From positions 1 through 64,000 of the forward strand of contig JBEBWT010000002.1 in assembly GCA_040392005.1 (NCBI GenBank): a stretch of 64,000 nucleotides of DNA. Reading direction: 5' to 3'. The notes under the pieces were generated by a model that was not told where the DNA came from, did no database searches, and worked only from the letters and a program-made list of their open reading frames with translations. Both the position numbers and the translations under genes were made by a program. This DNA is from DASRQK01 sp040392005 (GTDB lineage Bacteria; Bacteroidota; Bacteroidia; Sphingobacteriales; Sphingobacteriaceae). Numbering within the stretch: the first letter of the stretch is position 1; every line of letters begins with the position of its first letter. Positions 7,274 through 15,696 of this stretch are shown here, piece after piece.

Positions 7274-9193
7274 ATGTTCAAATCTTTACACACTTATTTA
7301 TTTTTCAGTTTTGCCCTCGTCTTCATAAAAGCGAATGGCTATACAAATACAGCAAACACACCCGACCCGGACTCTTTAGCTATGGGTCTGAAGGAAGTGG
7401 TGATTACAGAGAATAGATTGACCAATACCTATGCCAAACAGAATAGAAACATCCGCATCGTGGATCAGCAGCAGATCAAATCGCTGCCTGCCCGCTCGCT
7501 CAACGAGCTGTTGGGACATATTGCCGGGGTTGATTTGCGTCAGCGGGGCCCATTTGGACTGCAGGCGGATATTTCCATTGATGGTGGTAGTTTTGAGCAA
7601 ACGCTGATTCTGGTGGATGGGGTAAAGATGCTGGATGCACAGACGGCCCATCATGGGTTGAACCTGCCCATTCCCCTGGAGGCAATCGAGCGTATTGAAA
7701 TCATACGGGGACCTGCGGCCCGGATCTATGGCATCAACAGCCTGACCGGAGCGATCAATATTGTCACTAAAAACAATCCCGGATCAGCGGTCAGTATCCG
7801 GACTTTTGCCGGCAGTAGTTTCAGGACAGATACTTCCTCTGCTAAGAATAAACTGTTTTATAACAATGGGTTACAGGCGTCACTTGCACTGCCAACGAAG
7901 CGTGCGGGACATCACGGGATCTCCGTGGGCAGGGCATCGGGCAACGGGCATCGCTACAATACCGCCTTCCGGCAGCATCAGGTGTTTTATAAGGGCAATA
8001 TTCCGGTAAACGGAGCGGATGCCCTGACATTGATGGGTGGATATGTAAGCAGTGATTTTGGTGCCAATGGATTTTATGCAGCACCGGGGGACAAAGAATC
8101 ACAGGAAATTGTAAAGACTGGGTTTGCCGCGGTGGGTTATCGCATGAAACTGTCTGACCGTTTTTCTGTCACGCCCCGCCTGAGTTACCGGCACACGAAG
8201 GACGATTACCGGTATTTCCGTCATGATCTGGGCAGGGCCAGAAGCCGGCACAGCGGTTATTCTCTGACTCCGGAGGTCAATGCGAGCTGGCAAACGGGTC
8301 TGGGCGATCTGGGTCTGGGCCTGGAAATGAGACAAGAGCGTATCCACAGCTCCAATATCGGTGATCATCAGCGGAATAATTACGGCGGCTATGCCGAATT
8401 CAAAACAGATTTTCATGAATTATTGTCCGTGAATGCCGGTACCTATCTCAATTATAATTCGGATTATGGATGGCAGGTATTTCCCGGAATCGATCTGGGC
8501 CTGCGCTTGACCGAAAACCTGAAATGGACTGCCCATACCGGTACCGGACAGCGTATCCCCTCTTTTACCGATCTGTACCTCGACCAGCGGCCCGGCAATA
8601 TTGGAAATCCATTGATCCGGCCAGAAGAAGCCTGGCACATGGAAACAGGCTTGAAATATTCGGATCGCCGCATCTATGCGCAGGCCAATTATTTTTACAG
8701 GAATATCAATAATTTTATTGATTGGGTCCATCCGGCCGGCGGCACGCCACCCTATCAACCGTTGAATTTTGACCATAACAGGGTACATGGCTTGAGCGTT
8801 TCCGCAGATTACTGGCTGTCTTCCCCCGATCGGACCGGACAATGGAGAACGGGCTTGCAATACACCTATCTTCGTCCCTCTTATTCGCTGGGGGAAGCCG
8901 GCAACTATCAATCCAAATACAGCACTGAAATATTGAGGCAGCAATTGACCGGTCAGGTTTTCTTTCGGCATCAGGAATTTTCAATGACAGCCACCGCCAG
9001 ATTTCAGGAGCGTCTGTCCTATAAAAGCTATGTGCTGGCTGATTTAAGGATTGCCCGGCAAATCAATCAGTTTGAAGCGTATCTGGATGTTCAGAATATT
9101 TTGGATATTGATTACATTGAGGCTGCCGCCGTACCCATGCCGGGACGCTGGGTCAGTCTGGGGCTCAACTACCAATTAACGGGTTTTCATTGA
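7274..9193 (+). CDS. TonB-dependent outer-membrane receptor, vitamin-receptor (BtuB-like) architecture
   Basis: Outer-membrane beta-barrel that imports a scarce ligand using TonB energy. About 639 residues. The start is taken at ATG 7274 because MFKSLHTYLFFSFALVFIKA is a good signal peptide; an upstream in-frame start at 7226 would add 16 unlikely residues. The plug domain follows: NRNIRIVDQQQIKSLPARS, then GVDLRQRGPFGLQADISIDG, ILVDGVKM and the IERIEIIRGPAARIYG segment. The rest is barrel. There is no SusC-type N-terminal extension and no SusD partner, so a small-molecule or cofactor ligand is more likely than a glycan. The substrate is not identifiable. The divergent MocR gene hints at a B6-related or amino compound. 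Confidence 0.88.
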   Translation: MFKSLHTYLFFSFALVFIKANGYTNTANTPDPDSLAMGLKEVVITENRLTNTYAKQNRNIRIVDQQQIKSLPARSLNELLGHIAGVDLRQRGPFGLQADISIDGGSFEQTLILVDGVKMLDAQTAHHGLNLPIPLEAIERIEIIRGPAARIYGINSLTGAINIVTKNNPGSAVSIRTFAGSSFRTDTSSAKNKLFYNNGLQASLALPTKRAGHHGISVGRASGNGHRYNTAFRQHQVFYKGNIPVNGADALTLMGGYVSSDFGANGFYAAPGDKESQEIVKTGFAAVGYRMKLSDRFSVTPRLSYRHTKDDYRYFRHDLGRARSRHSGYSLTPEVNASWQTGLGDLGLGLEMRQERIHSSNIGDHQRNNYGGYAEFKTDFHELLSVNAGTYLNYNSDYGWQVFPGIDLGLRLTENLKWTAHTGTGQRIPSFTDLYLDQRPGNIGNPLIRPEEAWHMETGLKYSDRRIYAQANYFYRNINNFIDWVHPAGGTPPYQPLNFDHNRVHGLSVSADYWLSSPDRTGQWRTGLQYTYLRPSYSLGEAGNYQSKYSTEILRQQLTGQVFFRHQEFSMTATARFQERLSYKSYVLADLRIARQINQFEAYLDVQNILDIDYIEAAAVPMPGRWVSLGLNYQLTGFH

Positions 9194-9214
9194 AAATCTG
9201 TCAGATTTAATTGT

Positions 9215-10285
9215 TTAAGCTTGCTTACCTAATTGATGGATGTGCCGCATATGGGAAGCGAATGCACTTGTCATCGTTCGATGCTCCAGGTAAGTAATAT
9301 TATATTCTGCACAAGTTGCTTTGACCAACTTGTTGAGTGCCGGATAGTGGACGTGGCTGACCCGGGGAAACAGATGGTGCTCGACCTGAAAATTGAGCCC
9401 ACCCAGTATCCAGGAAATTACTTTATTGCCAGTGGCAAAGTTGGAGGTTGTACTCAATTGATGTACAGTCCACTCCTGCTCTATTTTTTGTGAGTCCTCA
9501 TCCGGGACAGGAAATTGGGTATGCTCTACGACATGAGCCAATTGAAAAACTACTGCCAGACAAAAACCACAGGCAATACCCGCAATCAGCCATCCAAGTA
9601 GTGCAGGCCCCCAACCCACAAACAGGATCGGAATAATTAGATATATCAATAGGTAGGCAGTTTTGGTGGCCCAAAAGATAAGATGTTCCCGGAGAGGCAT
9701 TACCTTACGCTCAGCCTTGATTCCCATTTTTCCCGAAAAATATTTTTCATAATCCTGATACATCACCCAGGCAATATACGAAATGCCATATAGGAGAAAC
9801 CAGTAGGCAAATTGAAAGCGATGGTACCAGTGGTGGGGTTGATCTGCATGCACACGCATGAATTTGATATCGATATCATGATCCAACCCGTCCACATTGG
9901 TATAAGTATGGTGGTCAATGTTGTGTTTTTGTTTCCAGAAATAAATGGTGCCACCAAGCATATTGAGTGTGTATCCGGAAATCCTGTTGAGCCAACTGAT
10001 TTTTGAAAAACTCTGATGGCCACCTTCGTGCATAATATTGAAGCCGATCATGGCCATATTGATACCAAAAAGGACGCATAATAGCAGCGAAATCCAGACC
10101 GGAGGTGACAAGAAGACCAGGATCACGTAAATAAGCACAGCAGACAAGGAGATCACCGATCCTTTGATGAACAACTTGCGATTGCCTGTATTTGAGATAT
10201 TATTGGATTTGAAATAATCATTCACACGTCCCCTCAATGTTGCTGAGAAGGCCTTGTTATTGTTTTTGAAACTGATTTTTGACAT
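9215..10285 (-). CDS. membrane fatty acid desaturase
   Basis: Membrane di-iron enzyme that introduces a double bond into acyl chains, usually of membrane lipids. 356 residues with about four transmembrane stretches (for example near 48-66, 72-88, 210-230 and 235-255). The three histidine boxes are visible: HEGGHQ, HNIDHHT and QVEHHLFP. The last is the form found in front-end and acyl-lipid desaturases. No cytochrome b5 domain is fused. Divergent from rhlE across 175 bases. Regiospecificity cannot be read from the sequence. Confidence 0.9.
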   Translation of the reverse strand: MSKISFKNNNKAFSATLRGRVNDYFKSNNISNTGNRKLFIKGSVISLSAVLIYVILVFLSPPVWISLLLCVLFGINMAMIGFNIMHEGGHQSFSKISWLNRISGYTLNMLGGTIYFWKQKHNIDHHTYTNVDGLDHDIDIKFMRVHADQPHHWYHRFQFAYWFLLYGISYIAWVMYQDYEKYFSGKMGIKAERKVMPLREHLIFWATKTAYLLIYLIIPILFVGWGPALLGWLIAGIACGFCLAVVFQLAHVVEHTQFPVPDEDSQKIEQEWTVHQLSTTSNFATGNKVISWILGGLNFQVEHHLFPRVSHVHYPALNKLVKATCAEYNITYLEHRTMTSAFASHMRHIHQLGKQA

Positions 10286-10344
10286 AAAATTAAATTATTC
10301 CCTAAATATAGCGAGTTTTAAACAATTTTATTGTTATTTTTTGT

Positions 10345-10352
10345 TATATTTG
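10345..10352 (+). promoter_or_regulatory. candidate -7 element of the rhlE promoter
   Basis: TATATTTG matches the Bacteroidota -7 consensus TAnnTTTG exactly. A clear TTG -33 box at normal spacing is missing; GTTTTA lies about 22 bases upstream. If used, the rhlE transcript would carry a leader of roughly 100 bases. Confidence 0.35.
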
Positions 10353-10460
10353 CAATGTTTGGAAAGGTTGTTCCCCGGTACAGACTATATTGCTGCTATT
10401 TAAAAGCTTTTGTCAAAGATAGACTAAAAGAAATGCAGCGCAACTAAATATTTAAATAAC

Positions 10461-11717
10461 TTGCAATTTTCAGACTTAAAACTTTCTTCTCCTATCCTGT
10501 CGGTGCTGGAGAAGGCAGGATACCATACCCCCACACCGATCCAACAAAAAGCAATTCCACTTATATTAGAGAAAAAAGATTTATTGGCCTGTGCCCAGAC
10601 GGGTACCGGAAAAACGGCTGCTTTTTCTTTGCCGATCATTGAATTCCTGATGCGCAATGACGCTGCGCAATCAAGCGGACATCCGCTGGCCCTGATTGTT
10701 TGTCCCACCAGAGAATTGGCTATACAGATCGCTGAGAATATTCAAGTCTATACCTCCCGGACCAAGATCCGGCATACAGTCGTATTCGGAGGAGTCTCTC
10801 TGAATAAGCAGATTGCAGATCTCCGCAATAAGCCGGAAATCCTGATCGCTACTCCCGGAAGACTATTGGATCTGATCCAGCAAGGCTACATTTCATTGAA
10901 AAGAGTGAGTTATCTGGTGCTGGACGAGGCGGATCGCATGCTGGATATGGGTTTTGTAAATGATATCAAAAAAATCATCAAGTTACTGCCCACTCACCGG
11001 CAAAATATGTTGTTTTCTGCCACCATGCCCGATTCGATCCGGGGATTGGCAGATTCATTGCTCAACAATCCCGAATATGTGGCGGTAACGCCGGTGTCCT
11101 CTACGGTTGAAACGATATCACAGAAAATATTCCCTGTGGAAAAGGCCGATAAGCCGCAATTGCTGGAAGATATTGTGAATAGTGAAAATGTAGCCAATGT
11201 GCTGGTTTTCTCCCGGACAAAACATGGTGCGGATAAGATCGTCCGCAAACTGAGAAAAGGCGGAATTTCTGCCGAGGCCATTCATGGAAACAAGTCCCAG
11301 CCAGCCCGGCAGAATGCATTGAAGGGATTCAAAGCAGGAAAGGTCAAGGTGCTGGTCGCGACTGATATTGCTGCCAGAGGTATTGATATTGACGCACTTC
11401 AGTTGGTGATCAATTTTGATTTGCCGAATGAACCGGAAACTTACGTGCACCGGATCGGCCGTACCGGTCGTGCCGGCGCCAGTGGCAGGGCCTGGTCCTT
11501 CTGCAGTCCGGATGAAGTACCCTACCTGAAAGATATTCAGAAGCTGACAGGGCTGATCCTCCCTGTGGAGACATCCCATGCGCAGGTGATCCATGATTTG
11601 TCTGTTTTTGAAGATAAACCAATGAAACAGGCCGCACAGAACCAAAAACAATCGTCAGAGAGGGGTGCCAGGAAACCCGCACAGAAATACAGAAGACGGT
11701 TCAGGCAATCGGTTTAG
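10461..11717 (+). CDS. rhlE: DEAD-box ATP-dependent RNA helicase, RhlE type
   Basis: Unwinds structured RNA, with roles in ribosome assembly and growth in the cold. 418 residues with the full motif set: Q motif (GYHTPTPIQQKAIP), AQTGTGKT, PTRELA, TPGR, DEAD, SAT, ARGID and HRIGRTGRAG. A short basic tail follows residue 375. The start is TTG at 10461; it gives MQFSDLKLSSPIL, which fits the usual RhlE N-terminus, and no ATG is available nearby. 56 bases upstream of a cold-shock-domain gene on the same strand, so the two are probably co-transcribed. Confidence 0.95.
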   Translation: MQFSDLKLSSPILSVLEKAGYHTPTPIQQKAIPLILEKKDLLACAQTGTGKTAAFSLPIIEFLMRNDAAQSSGHPLALIVCPTRELAIQIAENIQVYTSRTKIRHTVVFGGVSLNKQIADLRNKPEILIATPGRLLDLIQQGYISLKRVSYLVLDEADRMLDMGFVNDIKKIIKLLPTHRQNMLFSATMPDSIRGLADSLLNNPEYVAVTPVSSTVETISQKIFPVEKADKPQLLEDIVNSENVANVLVFSRTKHGADKIVRKLRKGGISAEAIHGNKSQPARQNALKGFKAGKVKVLVATDIAARGIDIDALQLVINFDLPNEPETYVHRIGRTGRAGASGRAWSFCSPDEVPYLKDIQKLTGLILPVETSHAQVIHDLSVFEDKPMKQAAQNQKQSSERGARKPAQKYRRRFRQSV

Positions 11718-11773
11718 CGGATTGAACCGGGGTAAGGACACAAAATCGTTTATTAATTTGTTAATGTTTATAA

Positions 11774-12232
11774 ATGGCAAAATCACAGGAAACGTACAGT
11801 AAAAAAGAAAAAACAAAAAAAAGATTACAGAAACGCAAGGAAAAAGAGCAACTGCGTGAAGAAAAGAAACACACCGGTGGTAGCTCGACCAGTTTCGAAG
11901 ATATGCTGGCTTATGTGGATGAAGATGGCAATCTGACGACCACTCCACCGGATCCAACCCGGAAAAGGAAAGCCATCAAGGCAGAAGATATTGCCGTCAG
12001 CGTACCCAAACTGGAGGACATAGAGGAAGATCTGTCTATTCCGAGAACGGGTACGGTCACTTTTTTCAATCATGAAAAGGGATTTGGATTTATCGAAGAT
12101 GCCGTGACCAAAGAACGGGTTTTTGTGCACATCAATGATCTTTCCGAACCGATTTCCGAGAATGAAAAGGTCTCATTTACTGCTGTAAATTCTCCCCGGG
12201 GAAAGCAGGCGGAAAATGTAAAAAAAATCTGA
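11774..12232 (+). CDS. cold-shock-domain protein with charged N-terminal extension
   Basis: RNA/ssDNA-binding protein, 152 residues. The C-terminal 65 residues form a cold-shock domain: GTVTFFNHEKGFGFIED carries the RNP1-like KGFGFI, and VFVHINDL the RNP2-like segment. The first 35 residues are almost entirely Lys, Arg, Glu and Gln and predict a charged helix. An acidic and proline-containing linker joins the two. It is about twice the length of a classical CspA. It follows rhlE by 56 bases, so helicase and RNA chaperone probably act together. Confidence 0.88.
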   Translation: MAKSQETYSKKEKTKKRLQKRKEKEQLREEKKHTGGSSTSFEDMLAYVDEDGNLTTTPPDPTRKRKAIKAEDIAVSVPKLEDIEEDLSIPRTGTVTFFNHEKGFGFIEDAVTKERVFVHINDLSEPISENEKVSFTAVNSPRGKQAENVKKI

Positions 12233-12262
12233 TCGGGACCAGGATGATTGGTCGGGAGCATT

Positions 12263-13180
12263 TTAATCCAGATTCCAGTCCTTCATTGCTTTCTCGTAAT
12301 ACTTCTCTCCAATTTCCAGCATATGGGCTGTTTTGTGAAAATCAAACAGACCGCAGCTTGTGCCGGGAATATTGACTACGATATCTGGTTTATAGGCCTC
12401 AATCGTAAGTTCTACCAATTTGTCCTGCGTGAATTCATAGCTGTGGGTCATCAGATCTATCAGGGAAAATCGAGGGCCATGATCGGTTTTTCCTTTGGAA
12501 TGAGATAGAAACCGGGACAACCAGCTTTTGTTTAGTCTTAATTTCCTCCATATCTGCTGATTTTGATCACTCAAATGTTGTTCAGTTGCAATATCTTTAG
12601 ATGGAGGAACGTTCTCTACCGGATCATCAGGTCCGTTGAGGCTGACAGCAACGATCAGGGTATCCCGGCTTTTTTCCGCAAGGTTCAGCGGAAGTGGATT
12701 GAGCACTCCCCCATCCACTAAAATCGTTCCTTCATGCAACACCGGTGTGAAGATACCGGGAATAGACATGGAGGCCCGCATGGCCGCATAGAGATCCCCT
12801 TCGCGGAAATACACCTCCTTTTTATGGATCATGTCTGTAGCCACAGCGACATAAGGGATCGGGAGTTCCTCGATCAACTGATCACCGGTAATTGCGTGCA
12901 TCTTGCCCAATACCCGTTCCCCCTTTAAAAATCCCATATTGGTCAGGGTAAAGTCCAGCAGATTAAACAACTGGGTACGATTGAGCGTCAGCAGCCAATC
13001 TTTATAAACTTCAAGATATCCCGCACAATAAATGCCCCCTACTACCGCTCCCATAGAACTGCCTATAACACGTTCGATCTCAAAGCCATCTCTCCGTAGC
13101 AGCTCGATCACTTTAATGTGGGCAATGCCCCTGGCACCCCCACTGCCCAGTACCAATTCTACTTTTTTTGACTTCTTCAT
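12263..13180 (-). CDS. patatin-like phospholipase
   Basis: Predicted Ser-Asp dyad lipid acyl hydrolase, 305 residues. The oxyanion segment GSGGARG begins near residue 13, the nucleophile elbow GSSMG (GxSxG) is near 41-45, and the catalytic Asp lies in DGG of LVDGGVLNPLP. No signal peptide, so probably a cytoplasmic or membrane-associated enzyme acting on phospholipids. It starts one base after the stop codon of the Na/phosphate symporter gene, so the two are translationally close. Substrate unknown. Confidence 0.9.
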   Translation of the reverse strand: MKKSKKVELVLGSGGARGIAHIKVIELLRRDGFEIERVIGSSMGAVVGGIYCAGYLEVYKDWLLTLNRTQLFNLLDFTLTNMGFLKGERVLGKMHAITGDQLIEELPIPYVAVATDMIHKKEVYFREGDLYAAMRASMSIPGIFTPVLHEGTILVDGGVLNPLPLNLAEKSRDTLIVAVSLNGPDDPVENVPPSKDIATEQHLSDQNQQIWRKLRLNKSWLSRFLSHSKGKTDHGPRFSLIDLMTHSYEFTQDKLVELTIEAYKPDIVVNIPGTSCGLFDFHKTAHMLEIGEKYYEKAMKDWNLD

Positions 13181-13181
13181 T

Positions 13182-14117
13182 TCAGTTATTTTGTTTATAC
13201 CAGGGATGTTTTTTCAGGAGTTTCAGGGTTGGAGACAAGAAGATCAGAAAAAACAGCGAGGTCACTGTATTGGACAAAGTAAAGGCGAGTGCCACCTGTA
13301 CTTCTGGTGAATTTGTCGCACTCCTGACGATATTTTCCAGCAGGCCAAAAAACGGATAGATCAAAAATACACCGATCACATTGAACAGGGATGCCGAAAA
13401 TGCAGTCAGTCGGGCGATAGGAGACAGTTTGAGGCTGATCAGCAAAGCGGTGGAAGTAGTCCCTATATTGGCCCCGATCACAATGGGAATCGCCGCATCC
13501 AGTTGGATAGTCCCCTGGGAAATCAGGACAATGACCAAACCGACCACCACCGAGCTTGATTGGATAATAACGGTAATAATAATACCATAAATGATTCCCA
13601 GCATGGGTGAAGAGGCTTTTTCGAGTACCGACAGCAGGATGGGGTCGTTTTTGACGGGTTCCATCGCATGGCTGATCAGTGAGAGAGAGAAAAAGATAAA
13701 ACCGAAATAAAAAATGGACTTTCCAATAGTTGCATACTTGTCCGGAAACATACTGATCACCGTTCCCAGCACAATAAATACCGGACCAAATACATCAGAC
13801 TGAAAAGACACGATCCATCCGGTAGCTGTTGTTCCTATATTGGTGCCCAACAGGATAAGAAGGCTGTCCCTGAATGTCAGCACACCCGTATTGATCAGTG
13901 ATACGGTCAGTGAAGATACCATCGTACTGGACTGAAAAATGGCCGTAGCAGCTCCTCCCAGTAAGAATCCTCCCAAAGGTAGTCTTGTGATTGAGGCGGT
14001 GTGTTTTTTGAGCCGGGCAATACCCAGGTTTTCAATTTCCTTACTGAAACTCTGTAATCCATAAATAAATAGGGCAATAGCAGATATGATAACGATGATG
14101 GTATGGATTGCCTGCAT
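13182..14117 (-). CDS. Na+/phosphate symporter family protein, short form without PhoU domain
   Basis: Integral membrane protein of 311 residues with two inverted Na_Pi_cotrans repeats. Each carries the signature QSS: FQSSTMVSS near 64 and IQSSSVVVG near 185, each followed by GTNIGTT or GANIGTT. Many bacterial relatives are about 550 residues and carry a C-terminal PhoU-like domain; here the protein ends just after the membrane part, so phosphate-responsive control by a fused PhoU is absent. It lies directly upstream of the patatin gene. Phosphate is the family substrate, but it is not proven here. Confidence 0.87.
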   Translation of the reverse strand: MQAIHTIIVIISAIALFIYGLQSFSKEIENLGIARLKKHTASITRLPLGGFLLGGAATAIFQSSTMVSSLTVSLINTGVLTFRDSLLILLGTNIGTTATGWIVSFQSDVFGPVFIVLGTVISMFPDKYATIGKSIFYFGFIFFSLSLISHAMEPVKNDPILLSVLEKASSPMLGIIYGIIITVIIQSSSVVVGLVIVLISQGTIQLDAAIPIVIGANIGTTSTALLISLKLSPIARLTAFSASLFNVIGVFLIYPFFGLLENIVRSATNSPEVQVALAFTLSNTVTSLFFLIFLSPTLKLLKKHPWYKQNN

Positions 14118-14225
14118 ATTTATATGATTTCCTGGTCTTTATTCTTCGCAAATTTAACCAAAAGACCAGTAGAAACAAGGTAATGTAGATTTATACTCGT
14201 ACATTTGTCTGCATAGCACACTTTT

Positions 14226-15023
14226 ATGGAAATCATCGGATATATTCTGGCAATTTTTGTTGGGTTGTCCCTGGGACTGGTAGGTAGTGGCGGATCCATT
14301 CTGACCGTCCCGTTGCTGGTCTATTTTTTTGGGATCGCCCCGGAAACCGCGACATCCTATTCATTGTTTATCGTGGGGACTGTCAGTGCTTTGGGTGCAT
14401 TTTTCAAATTCCGGAAGGGTGAGGTCAATTTAAAGATTGCCATTCTATTTGGCCTGACCTCGATCATTACGGTTTTTCTGACCCGCAAATTTATATTTCC
14501 CTCCATTCCGGATATCTTAGTGTCCGCAGGGGGATTTCAGCTGACCAAATCTTTTATGCTGATGATGCTGTTTGCGATGCTCATCCTGTTTTCCTCGATC
14601 TTTGTATTAAAGGACAAACAGGATCACGGGGCTCCTCTTCCGGCAAAAACATCCCTGCTTATGCTGATCGTCTGGGGTTTGGTGATCGGCTTGATTACCG
14701 GCTTTCTGGGAGCGGGCGGAGGGTTTCTGATTGTTCCAGTCCTGATGTTCCTGTTCAATGCACCCATTAAAGTAGCCGCCGGTACATCCCTGACGATTAT
14801 TGCTGCCAATACCTTATTGGGTGGACTGGGCGATCTGGGGCATATCTCGCTGGATTGGGGGTTGCTGCTGCTGTTGCTGCTGATCACCATAGCCGGGTTG
14901 GGCATTGGTATGGCGGTGAGTAAACGCATCAACAGCCAGAAGCTGGGTCGGGGTTTTGGTTGGTTTCTGATGCTGATGGCAGTCACCATTATCCTGCTGG
15001 AATTGTTTGGACATTTTGCTTAG
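14226..15023 (+). CDS. TauE/SafE (TSUP) family sulfite/organosulfur permease
   Basis: Membrane permease of 265 residues with about eight hydrophobic segments. The two half-repeats are recognisable: GLSLGLVGSGGSILTVPLLVY near residue 16, and GLVIGLITGFLGAGGGFLIVP near 155. This family exports or imports sulfite, sulfoacetate or related sulfur compounds; the substrate here is unknown. It stands alone on the plus strand between two minus-strand operons. Confidence 0.88.
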   Translation: MEIIGYILAIFVGLSLGLVGSGGSILTVPLLVYFFGIAPETATSYSLFIVGTVSALGAFFKFRKGEVNLKIAILFGLTSIITVFLTRKFIFPSIPDILVSAGGFQLTKSFMLMMLFAMLILFSSIFVLKDKQDHGAPLPAKTSLLMLIVWGLVIGLITGFLGAGGGFLIVPVLMFLFNAPIKVAAGTSLTIIAANTLLGGLGDLGHISLDWGLLLLLLLITIAGLGIGMAVSKRINSQKLGRGFGWFLMLMAVTIILLELFGHFA

Positions 15024-15037
15024 ACATAGGTCGCTGC

Positions 15038-15691
15038 TCAGGGGGCCAGCCTGTGGATGCCCCAGCTCCGGTTTTTGGGATCCAGTATATAGACGATGCG
15101 GTCATGCATCCTACTGCCCCTGCCCTGCCAGAACTCGATCCGGATAGGATCCAGTACAAAACCGCCCCAATGCGGGGGTTTCGGGATTAGCTCTTCTCCT
15201 TCGTACAATTGATTGACTTCTTCCAATTTCTGTTCGAGAAATTCCCGGTCGGGGACAATTTCACTTTGTGGAGAAGCCCAGGCCCCCAACTGACTGCCCC
15301 TGGGCCTTGACTGGAAATAAGCCTCCGACTGCTCCGGAGCAATTTTATGCAGATTGCCTTCAATCCGTACCTGCCTTTGCAATTCGGGCCAGAAAAACAA
15401 TAAGGCTCCATTCGACTGAAGACTCAGCTCCTGGCCCTTTCGGCTTTGATAATTGGTAAAAAATACAAAGCCCGCATCATCGAAACCCTTGAGCAGAACT
15501 ATTCTGGAGGAGGGACTTCCCGCTTCGGAGACAGTTGATAATACCATGGCATTAGGCTCCATGACTTCCTCCTTCAATGCCTGTCCGAACCAGTGGTCAA
15601 ACTGAGTGAAGGGGGATGCTGACACCTCTGATTCCAGCAGGGATCCTTTCGTATAATCTTCCCGGATTCCGGATATTTCCTTGTTTTCCAT
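15038..15691 (-). CDS. pdxH: pyridoxine/pyridoxamine 5'-phosphate oxidase
   Basis: FMN enzyme that oxidises pyridoxine- or pyridoxamine-5'-phosphate to PLP, the last step of B6 synthesis and salvage. 217 residues, standard length. FMN and PLP contacts are visible: SRIVLLKGFD near 64, FFTNYQSRKG, SRPRGSQLGAWASPQS, EFWQGRGSRMHDR and the conserved C-terminal RLAP. Five bases downstream of the M48 protease gene in the run nadC-plsY-M48-pdxH. Its PLP product is the effector class sensed by MocR proteins such as the one at 5688-7139. Confidence 0.96.
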   Translation of the reverse strand: MENKEISGIREDYTKGSLLESEVSASPFTQFDHWFGQALKEEVMEPNAMVLSTVSEAGSPSSRIVLLKGFDDAGFVFFTNYQSRKGQELSLQSNGALLFFWPELQRQVRIEGNLHKIAPEQSEAYFQSRPRGSQLGAWASPQSEIVPDREFLEQKLEEVNQLYEGEELIPKPPHWGGFVLDPIRIEFWQGRGSRMHDRIVYILDPKNRSWGIHRLAP

Positions 15692-15696
15692 GTTAC

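Noticed and set aside
12233..12262. GACCA...TGGTC inverted repeat between csp and patatin genes as a terminator
   Set aside because: Stem of only about five pairs with no T run.
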